Of a stretch of 33,484 nt of DNA, positions 5,969-13,148 are shown piece after piece; position 1 is the first letter of the stretch, and every line of letters starts with the position of its first letter. Position numbers and translations under genes: made by a program. The stretch lies in contig JAEUOG010000066.1 of the NCBI GenBank assembly GCA_016790815.1, forward strand, positions 1 through 33,484. The letters are read 5' to 3'. Origin of the DNA: Dechloromonas sp. Its GTDB lineage: Bacteria > Pseudomonadota > Gammaproteobacteria > Burkholderiales > Rhodocyclaceae. The notes beneath the pieces are model-generated. The model made no database searches, was not told the origin of the DNA, and saw only the letters and a program-made list of their open reading frames with translations.

Positions 5969-6787
5969 TCAGGCCATGGCGGTGGCGCGAAGGCCGGGTA
6001 CGTACACCATCTTGCCGTTGTCGGCGATGTAGCTCAGCAGTTGCCGGCGGTTTTCGCCCGTGCCCGGCGCCTTGAGCGAGATGTGCACCCAGCCCGAGTT
6101 CGGGCCTTTTGCCGGGTCGTAGCATTCGCAGATGATCTGGTCGAATGTGAGGTTATCCCGTGCCCATTCGGCCAGCGCCAGCGTGCTCATGCCGACAATC
6201 TCGATGTCGCAGGCCTCGCCGCGCGAATGCTGGCTGGTGCTCAGCCAGCTCGCCGGCTTGTTCTTGAGTGCGCGCTCGAGCGGCTGGCCGCGGAAAACGC
6301 TGTTCGGTGTGAAGCTGCCGAATTTGTCGCGGATAGGCTGCAGTACTTCGCGGGCGAGATGGATGGCGGCGCGCAGTTCCTTGTCGCTAGCGAAATTGTT
6401 CGGGATGCCACGGCGGTCGGCCAGTTCCGAGCGGGTCAGCTCATAGATCAGGAAGTTGGGCGAAACCCGTGTGTCGTGGCGGGTATTGGCCAGCGTGAAT
6501 TCCGAAATCGGGGTGTTTTTCCGGTCGACCGTGGAAGTGGCAGATCGCGATGCGCTGCGCGATCGTGCAGCCGGCGTCGCGGCAACAGTAGCCGGGGGCG
6601 TCGTTGGTCGCGGCTTGACGACTGTTTTTTCTTGCACCCCGCGGGAGTTGCGGGGTTTTGCAGACGCCTTGGCCGGCTTGGCGCCGGATTTGGCTGCAGC
6701 TTTGCTTGCCGGCGTGGTCGACGGCTTGGCTTCCGCCGATGCCTTGCGTGGAGCACGGGGTTTGGCCGGGGCTTTGCGGGTAGTCAT
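5969..6787 (-). CDS. M15-type peptidase-like protein with a basic Ala/Lys/Pro-rich N-terminus
   Basis: A 272-residue protein in two parts. Residues 1-95 are low-complexity Ala/Lys/Pro/Ser/Thr, histone-H1-like. Residues 96-265 match M15A peptidases, zinc D-Ala-D-Ala or endolysin-like carboxypeptidases that cut peptidoglycan cross-links. The zinc ligands are visible: His187 and Asp194 in SQHSRGEACDIEIVG and His235 in GWVHISLK. There is no signal peptide or membrane helix, so the product stays cytosolic unless released or exported by another route. Its ATG overlaps the stop of the giant CHAT gene by 4 bp, which ties its output to that protein. One copy of the dispersed motif lies at the junction of tail and domain (encoding STVDRKN). 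A role as a lysis effector is inference. Confidence 0.75.
   Translation of the reverse strand: MTTRKAPAKPRAPRKASAEAKPSTTPASKAAAKSGAKPAKASAKPRNSRGVQEKTVVKPRPTTPPATVAATPAARSRSASRSATSTVDRKNTPISEFTLANTRHDTRVSPNFLIYELTRSELADRRGIPNNFASDKELRAAIHLAREVLQPIRDKFGSFTPNSVFRGQPLERALKNKPASWLSTSQHSRGEACDIEIVGMSTLALAEWARDNLTFDQIICECYDPAKGPNSGWVHISLKAPGTGENRRQLLSYIADNGKMVYVPGLRATAMA
6498..6531 (-). repeat. Dispersed CGGTCRAC-A5 motif, copy F
   Basis: On the minus strand this reads CGGTCGACCGGAAAAACACC and then CCGATTTCGG. Here the M15-like gene reads the motif strand itself (encoding STVDRKNTPISEF), the opposite reading direction to the FAVDR copies. Confidence 0.45.
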
Positions 6788-9700
6788 GCTAGGTCCTCCT
6801 TGATCTGGTCAATCAGCCCGGCGATGGGGTCGTCGTCCGGGATCAGCGCACGCAGGAAGTCGAGATGTTCGGTGACGGAAGAGCGCTCGCGCACGCTGGC
6901 GCCGCGCTGAACGGCCTGGCGGTAGATCTGCCGGGCGGCATCACCGGTGCTCGCAGACTTGCTCTTCTTGCCAGCACCGGCTTCGTCCATCGCCTGAACG
7001 AAATCAAGATCGGCAAGGCTGGCGCTATCCCAGAAATTCGGAGCGCTCGCATTGCTGCTCTCCAGCCGCTTGCGCAGACGGGCGATATCCTTGCCCAGCG
7101 TGGCCAGCCCGGTCAGTGGCGTCTGGTCGACCGGCTGATCCGGGTAGAGGCGGCGAATCATCAGGGCGGCGCTGGCCCAATTGGTGAGCGCGTAGGTTTT
7201 GTCCTTGCGAACAAACGCGTCGCGGTAATGCTCGGCCATGTTGACCAGCGCTTCCCGGCGTCCGCCGTCACCTGCTTCGATCAGCGCCAGCCGCTTGTAG
7301 GCTGCGCCGAGCAGGCTCAGCCGTTCGCTGGTCGGGCCGCTGTCGGCGAGCGCGGCCAGCCGGGTGATCGCCAACTCGATGGCTTGGCGCAGCTTGGCCC
7401 GCAGCTGTTCGTCGCGCTGGCCCGGCTCGGTGGCCAGCCAGGTGCGGCCAGCCAGCCGGACCTCGAAATTGGCCAGTTGTTCGATGACCCGCACGGTGCA
7501 ATGCCCGCTTTCGGCGGCGATGGCGCTCCGCAGACTGGCGATACCTTTTTCCCAGTCGGCAGCCTCGCCCCAGACAAAGCCGAGTGCCGCTGAAACGTCG
7601 GCACGGGCCGTCCAGCCCTTCTTCTGCTCGGCCGGAATGCGGTTCATCCGCCGTTCGAGGCGTTCCGCGATGTCGGAACTGTCACGGCCGTCGCGCAATT
7701 CACTGGCCAGGTTGTCGAGGTCCACCACGAGCTCGTGCGGCGTGGCGTAGGGTTGTACTCGTCGCTGCCGGGCCACGACGTCGTGCGACAGCCGATAGTT
7801 CGGGTCGCCGTAGCACTGATAGGCGCCCCAGGTGTTGACGTTGTCGCAGAGAACGAAAGTCTCCTCGCGGGCGGCCCGCACGGCCTCGCCGAAGAATTCG
7901 CCGGCCACCATGCGCCGGTAGAAGCCTTCTGCAAAGGTTTTGCCTGCCGCGTCGTCGACTGCCCAGCCAGCGGCGATCACGGCCTTGACGCCCATGTTGA
8001 TGAACTGCTCGGCGAGATTGGCGGCGAGCATGCCCGGCTCGGTCTTGCCCTGACCGTCCATGCGCCCGATGTGGCAGCAGTTGATAAAGACCAGTTCGGG
8101 CACCCAGCGCATCTGGTCGATGTCGCCGGGCGTCAGAATAGTGTCGGCGCCGATCACCATGCCCGAGCGGGCTACCGTCATCTTTGCCGACTTGTAGTCA
8201 TGCACGCCGTGGCCGGCGAGGTGGAGGATGCGCCACTTTTCGCGATGCAGCGCCTCAAGGATGGCCGGTGTGCGCTCGTCGATGCGGTCGCTGACGTCGT
8301 AGCCCGCGTTGGCCAGCGTGCTGGCGACGCTGAGCGCCTCGTCGCGGGCGCCTGGCAGGTCAGCAAAATCCTGCGGCTGGCCGAGTGCAGGGTTGCCGAT
8401 GACCAGCGCCGTATTGTCCGGTGCATGCGCCGGCCGGGCGCGGAAGTTCCGTGTCTTGAACTGGCGGATCATGCCGGAATTGACCGCCGGCGGCCGCGGG
8501 CTGCTGCCCCAGCGATCCTCGAGCAACTCCCACGGATAACGGGCAGAACGCTTGTCGACGAGCAGGACGAGGTTGCCCTGCTGGCTGGATACCTCCTTGA
8601 TGCGGACCGGCAACAGCAACTCGAACAGCGTCCGCGCCGCCTCGGCATTGCGGTTGGTGTCCTGGCTGGCCATTTCGATGAAGGAGTCGGCCAGCGAGAG
8701 CTGGCCGGTGGCCATGGTTTCCTCGGCACGTGCCTTGTCGGTCGGAAAAATGAAACGCAGGGTCTGGTCGTTGTGCTCATCCTCGATGATTTCGAGGCGG
8801 TGCCACCACTCCGGTGGCTCGTCGGCACGCAGCCGGTGTTGCCCGGACTGCCCCGGTTCGATGGCCATCGCTGCCCAGTTCAGGCTGGCGGCGAGTTCGG
8901 GGTTGCTGGCTGCCTTGCGCACGGAGTGGGCAGCTGGTATCGCAAGATCTTCGTAAAGCTCGATGAACTCGACTGCGTCGATGACCACCTTGCTGTCCAT
9001 CTCGCTCTCGGCCAGCCGCGTGTTGGCCGAGATGGCGGCGCGCAGGATCGCCTCGACAGAGTCACTGATCGGCATGCCGCCGGCGCCGGTGCCGATGAGC
9101 AGGCAGCTGATGGCCGCCGAGCGAGGCCGGCTGGCTTCGCCGAAGCGGTCGTCAGGCCAGTCGGCAATAGCGAGGGCGTAGTCGAGCAGGGCGCTGCGCA
9201 TGGCTTCCTCGAGCTGGCCGGGGCTGAGCTTGCCGACTTCGCCGAGGCCGACGACGACGGCACCGGCCGGTTTGGCGCTCGGGCTGTCGTTGAAGAAGGT
9301 CTGGCTCGTGCCGAGCGCGCCGGGGTAGATGCCGAGGTCGAGCCGGCGTGACAGCGCACCCTGCAATTGCCAGTCGATGGCCCTTTCGGCGCTGACGATG
9401 GTGTCGCCCTGATAGTGGCCGACGACCACCGGGTGTCGGGAATAGGCCAGACTGCCGTGGGTGACGCCAACGCGAATGAGCTGGCCGGATTTTTCAGATG
9501 TGCTGCGGTCGACCGGCGCTCCGCCCGAAAATCCGAAGGTGGCAATGTCGTCCGGGCCGGGCATGCTGTCGGCCAGCGGCATTGCCGGCAGGACGAAGCG
9601 CTCCTCGACGCCGGCTGCGCGGGCGGTGGCTGGCGGTGTATCGGGCAACAGCGTCGTGCTGCCCTTGACGAGCAGGTCGAGATAACCGGGAAAAGCCTTG

Positions 9701-12204
9701 GGCTGGGCGCACAGCGCGTCGTGCCCGGTATCCGCGACGTACCACGTGGGCACGCCGGGCAGGAGGCCGGAATCCCAGCTCACCGTGCCGTCGCCCGACG
9801 GGGTGGCGATGAACTCGAGTTTCTTGCGCGAGCTGGGCGGGTCGTCGTCGCGGCTGACCAGCTGGTAGTCGATGACGGTAGCCGGCTGGCAACCGGCGAC
9901 GTAGCACATGAGCGGGTCGGGTGGCGCGGCGCGCAGGCGCTTCCACGACGTGGCGGCCTCCTTGAGTGTCGCCGCCTCGGCCAGTTGCCAGCTGGCCGAG
10001 GTGCCGTCCTTGATCGCCTGCCAGTGGGTGAGATCGGTGAAGTCGGGGTCTTTCGGCGCGAAGGGCAGCAACTCGAGCAGGCCGGGATAGCGACGGACAA
10101 TATCGATGATGGCGTCAGTGCCGTGCGTGATGTCGAGCAGCGTCAGCTTGGCTTGCGTGGGATTGAAGCCGGTCAGCCAGCGTACGGCTTCATAGGAACC
10201 GAGATTGGGCGTGCCGAGCATCAGGAAGCGGCTGCCCGGCAGGCGCGAGATGCGATTCCAGAGCGCCGCGCCGGCGCCCCCGTCGGCGATCATCGAACGG
10301 ACGACAAGGCCGCCCATCGAGTGGGCGACAATGCGCAGCGGCTGTTGCGTGCGCTCGGCCCGGTCAACGAGCGGGCCGAGCGTTTCAGCCAGCTTTGCCG
10401 CCGCAGCGCGGATCGAGTGGCGCCAGTCGTAGGGGAAAATGTCGACATCGTGGCTGCGCGCCAGGAAGTCGACGAGTGGACCGTAAAAGTCATCGACGAG
10501 GCCAACCGGCGTGATATCCGGCTTGCCCATGCGCAGCTTGCCGAGACCGCCGGCAAACAGCGACAGGTAACTGAGCCAGACCCGATCGTCGCCGGCATTG
10601 AGCTCGCTGCCCATGGTGCCGGGAAGCACGACGGCGATCGGGCGTGGTGCGCTATCGGCGCGCCTGCGTATCATGGCGCGGGCAGCCCGTGGCGCACGGG
10701 GCTCGATGGGCAGGAAGCCGCCGCTGTCCTGGTCGCCGCGAGTCAGCGCGGCGCGGAGCCAGTTGATGCTCTGGCCATTGGTGAAATAGCGGAAATGATT
10801 GACCTTCGGCCCCTGGTCCTTGCGGAAACGGGCGCCGCCGTTGAGCCGGGGCAAACCGCCGAGCATCGATGCGGTATCGACGACAAGGTCGTGCTCGTTC
10901 TTGTAGAACCAGTCGGTGGCCAGCACCTTGATCGAGTTCCACAGCGAGTCACCGCCTTCGATGTCACCGGCGATGACCGCAAGGTCAGCCTCGGTGACCA
11001 GTGCCGGAACGCTGTTGAGCAGGCGGGTCAGGGCCGAGCCGGGAATCATCGCTTCGATGCCGGGCAGGGTGCGCGGATCGGTGCGTTCGGCGACGACAGC
11101 CTGAATGAAATCGACGGTGCCACCAACCACCAGCGAGCCGGACGACAGGTAATCAAGGACCGACAACCAGCGGTCGAGTCGGCCGGACGCCAGCGTCGTG
11201 CCGCGCGCCGGGCAGGCGATGCGGGCAAAACGGCTGACGCGGATCTTCTTCTTCCCGAGCAGCGTGACAAACTTGCCGAGCAGGTCGCGGTCTGCGGCGT
11301 AAGCTGCGTTGCGTGCCTTTGCTTCATCGGCGGAAAGCGGCGCCAGGCCCATTTGCGGGGCAATGCTGCGGTCGACGGCAAAAAAGGCCTCAATTTGCGA
11401 CGGTGTGAGCACGTCGGCCAGTTTGGTGCAACCCGACAGGCAGAGCAGTTCGCCGACCAGGCCGCCGCGCGAATGCGAGACGAGATGCACGTCGGCGCCG
11501 CTGGGCAGGCGTTCAAGCAGGGCCATGGCGTTCTGGATCGGGCTTTCGGTCAACGTCCGGTGCTCGAAGGCGAAAACGCGGTCGCCGTAGGTCGTCGCGA
11601 GGCTGTCCCGCAGCTTCTGCGCATCGGCATTGCGCGGGTCCCAGAGTTTGCCGTAGCCCGCCGTTGTGCTCGATGCCGTGCCATGGATGAACACCAGGAT
11701 CGGCCCCTTTGCAGTCGGTAGGGGCGCGCTGCCGGCAACCGGGGTGAGCGCCAGCGCAGGGCCGGGGGCGACGCGGTAGAGGCCTGGCCCGTTTTCGTTG
11801 AGCTGTTTGTCTTCAAGCGCCTTGCCGACCTTGCCCGCGGCCTTTTTTCCGAGATCGACGCCGAAGAATTCCAGAACACGAATGGCCAGCCCGACTGCCC
11901 CGCGTTCGCTGACGACGCTCCGCCTCGGCGTCAGGCGGGTAATTTCCCAGGCGCCACTGCCGCCGCGTGCCGGCGGGGTGCCGTATTCGCGCGTCAGATC
12001 GTCGGCCCGGCTCCACAGCACGAAACCGTTTTCAAGCGCGACACGGACGACCGTTTCGGGCTTGACCTCGATCTCCTCGCCGGCACCGTCGCGGGCACTG
12101 CCCGGGGCCAATCGGAAGAGCGGCTCAGGTCCGCCAGGCTGGCTGGCGCCCCGGCTGCCAGAGCCGATTCGGGTGCCGCGAATGCGTATCGTGCGTGTCG
12201 TCAT
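6784..12204 (-). CDS. Giant fusion: two alpha/beta-hydrolase domains, CHAT protease and TPR-like tail
   Basis: An 1806-residue cytosolic protein with no signal peptide. Domains in order: an alpha/beta hydrolase (about 165-330) with ILVFIHGTAS and nucleophile elbow SHSRGG (Ser245); a second, LCAT-like hydrolase (about 522-830) with VVLPGTMGSEL, FPYDWRHS and AHSMGG (Ser629), and candidate acid/base residues in SGDGTVSW and TGHDAL; an unassigned alpha/beta region (about 885-1110, with GAVVVGLGEVGKL and LLIGTGAGG); a CHAT caspase-clan protease (about 1200-1470) with HLAGHG (His1332) and FINCCH (Cys1377); and a helical TPR/TPR-S-like tail (about 1490-1806). It lies 39 bp after the caspase-like gene with ribosome binding site GAGGAGAG, and overlaps the M15-like gene. 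CHAT proteases cleave partner proteins when activated; the partner here is unknown. The hydrolase domains may act on lipids or esters, or may be structural. Confidence 0.85.
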   Translation of the reverse strand: MTTRTIRIRGTRIGSGSRGASQPGGPEPLFRLAPGSARDGAGEEIEVKPETVVRVALENGFVLWSRADDLTREYGTPPARGGSGAWEITRLTPRRSVVSERGAVGLAIRVLEFFGVDLGKKAAGKVGKALEDKQLNENGPGLYRVAPGPALALTPVAGSAPLPTAKGPILVFIHGTASSTTAGYGKLWDPRNADAQKLRDSLATTYGDRVFAFEHRTLTESPIQNAMALLERLPSGADVHLVSHSRGGLVGELLCLSGCTKLADVLTPSQIEAFFAVDRSIAPQMGLAPLSADEAKARNAAYAADRDLLGKFVTLLGKKKIRVSRFARIACPARGTTLASGRLDRWLSVLDYLSSGSLVVGGTVDFIQAVVAERTDPRTLPGIEAMIPGSALTRLLNSVPALVTEADLAVIAGDIEGGDSLWNSIKVLATDWFYKNEHDLVVDTASMLGGLPRLNGGARFRKDQGPKVNHFRYFTNGQSINWLRAALTRGDQDSGGFLPIEPRAPRAARAMIRRRADSAPRPIAVVLPGTMGSELNAGDDRVWLSYLSLFAGGLGKLRMGKPDITPVGLVDDFYGPLVDFLARSHDVDIFPYDWRHSIRAAAAKLAETLGPLVDRAERTQQPLRIVAHSMGGLVVRSMIADGGAGAALWNRISRLPGSRFLMLGTPNLGSYEAVRWLTGFNPTQAKLTLLDITHGTDAIIDIVRRYPGLLELLPFAPKDPDFTDLTHWQAIKDGTSASWQLAEAATLKEAATSWKRLRAAPPDPLMCYVAGCQPATVIDYQLVSRDDDPPSSRKKLEFIATPSGDGTVSWDSGLLPGVPTWYVADTGHDALCAQPKAFPGYLDLLVKGSTTLLPDTPPATARAAGVEERFVLPAMPLADSMPGPDDIATFGFSGGAPVDRSTSEKSGQLIRVGVTHGSLAYSRHPVVVGHYQGDTIVSAERAIDWQLQGALSRRLDLGIYPGALGTSQTFFNDSPSAKPAGAVVVGLGEVGKLSPGQLEEAMRSALLDYALAIADWPDDRFGEASRPRSAAISCLLIGTGAGGMPISDSVEAILRAAISANTRLAESEMDSKVVIDAVEFIELYEDLAIPAAHSVRKAASNPELAASLNWAAMAIEPGQSGQHRLRADEPPEWWHRLEIIEDEHNDQTLRFIFPTDKARAEETMATGQLSLADSFIEMASQDTNRNAEAARTLFELLLPVRIKEVSSQQGNLVLLVDKRSARYPWELLEDRWGSSPRPPAVNSGMIRQFKTRNFRARPAHAPDNTALVIGNPALGQPQDFADLPGARDEALSVASTLANAGYDVSDRIDERTPAILEALHREKWRILHLAGHGVHDYKSAKMTVARSGMVIGADTILTPGDIDQMRWVPELVFINCCHIGRMDGQGKTEPGMLAANLAEQFINMGVKAVIAAGWAVDDAAGKTFAEGFYRRMVAGEFFGEAVRAAREETFVLCDNVNTWGAYQCYGDPNYRLSHDVVARQRRVQPYATPHELVVDLDNLASELRDGRDSSDIAERLERRMNRIPAEQKKGWTARADVSAALGFVWGEAADWEKGIASLRSAIAAESGHCTVRVIEQLANFEVRLAGRTWLATEPGQRDEQLRAKLRQAIELAITRLAALADSGPTSERLSLLGAAYKRLALIEAGDGGRREALVNMAEHYRDAFVRKDKTYALTNWASAALMIRRLYPDQPVDQTPLTGLATLGKDIARLRKRLESSNASAPNFWDSASLADLDFVQAMDEAGAGKKSKSASTGDAARQIYRQAVQRGASVRERSSVTEHLDFLRALIPDDDPIAGLIDQIKEDLA
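11369..11401 (+). repeat. Dispersed CGGTCRAC-A5 motif, copy B
   Basis: Reads CGGTCGACGGCAAAAAAGGC and then CTCAATTTGCG, inside the giant CHAT gene on the opposite strand. It encodes EAFFAVDRS (residues 272-280), the same FAVDR peptide as the copy in xseA. Confidence 0.5.
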
Positions 12205-12243
12205 CTTGTCTCTCCTCTGCTGCCTTGCGGTACTGAAGTTGGA

Positions 12244-13077
12244 TCAGGTCAATGCTTTGCGCGTCTTGGCGGCACTGGTGCCGACCAGTTGCGGCGTTTG
12301 CGGATAGCTGGCCGAGGGCAGGCTTTTCAGGATGGCCTTGTGCCAGTCGTTGTAGGTGCCCTCAGGCTTGAGTGCCTTGAGCGTCTTGAGCGCGTAGTAG
12401 GTAAAGGCGCCGTTGAAGCGGCCGTTTATCCTCGCATCGTAGCTGTAGTTGTTCGGACCTTCCTTGCAGCCGGAGAGCAACAGATCGCCGACCTGCTTGA
12501 CGAAGGCGCCGGCGAGCGGCGATGTGCCGATGGGCGCAACCATGGTCTGTGCAGCCTTGCCGGCGAAGTTCTTCGGCAGCTTGCTGGCCGGCAGCCAGTT
12601 GCCCATGGGCATGAAGCGCGGGCGGGTGTCGGCGTCCTTGTCGGCCTTGGCGGCACGCGTGACGGTGCCGGAGTGGCAGCTGTCGGCGATAAGGAGCAGG
12701 CGGGCGCCGCCCTTGCGGGTGGCGAAGATGGTCTTGATCTCGTCGTCGGTCAGTGCCTCACCCTTGGTTTGCAGGTCGTAGGGGCAGAGCGCCTCGTCGA
12801 GGCCGTCCACCTCGTCGCCGTCTTCGTCCGGCTGGTAGGTGCCGTGGCCCGAGAAGGTGATGACCAGGCTGTCACCCTTGCCACCGCTGGCAATCAGCTT
12901 GCTCATGGCGTCGACCATGGCGGCCTTGGTGGCCTTGTCGTCGAGCAGCAGCGTGGTCTTGTAGCCGCGCGCGGTGAGGACGGCCGACCAGTCCTGCGCG
13001 TCGTTGACGCAGCCTTGCAGGTCCATGTGCGTGCCGGGATAGTTGTTGATGCCGATGCAGAGTGCTTTCTTGGCCAT
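12244..13077 (-). CDS. Caspase-like (C14, metacaspase-type) peptidase
   Basis: A 277-residue protein starting at ATG 13077, chosen for the AAAGGAGACACATC leader and because the caspase fold begins at once (KKALCIGINNYPG). The catalytic dyad is visible: His78 in VITFSGHGTY and Cys134 in LLIADSCHSGT. An acidic stretch DEDGDEVDGLDEALCPYD follows the His as in metacaspases and orthocaspases, which usually cut after Arg or Lys. No pro-domain is present, so it is the bare catalytic unit. It lies between the TIR-like/TPR-S gene (71 bp upstream) and the CHAT gene (39 bp downstream). In related loci such peptidases act as effectors or relays once a sensor is triggered; the substrate here is unknown, though its neighbours are natural candidates. 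Confidence 0.88.
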   Translation of the reverse strand: MAKKALCIGINNYPGTHMDLQGCVNDAQDWSAVLTARGYKTTLLLDDKATKAAMVDAMSKLIASGGKGDSLVITFSGHGTYQPDEDGDEVDGLDEALCPYDLQTKGEALTDDEIKTIFATRKGGARLLLIADSCHSGTVTRAAKADKDADTRPRFMPMGNWLPASKLPKNFAGKAAQTMVAPIGTSPLAGAFVKQVGDLLLSGCKEGPNNYSYDARINGRFNGAFTYYALKTLKALKPEGTYNDWHKAILKSLPSASYPQTPQLVGTSAAKTRKALT

Positions 13078-13148
13078 GATGTGTCTCCTTTTCAGTGGAT
13101 TGCAACGTGCTTGAAGCGACAATGTGACTCAGTGAAATGACGTTCGGG

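Noticed and set aside
7735-11721. Long plus-strand open frames (538 and 784 codons) opposite the CHAT gene
   Set aside because: They mirror the GC-rich codon pattern of the minus-strand gene, which has clear catalytic motifs and ribosome binding sites; the antisense products show no domain.
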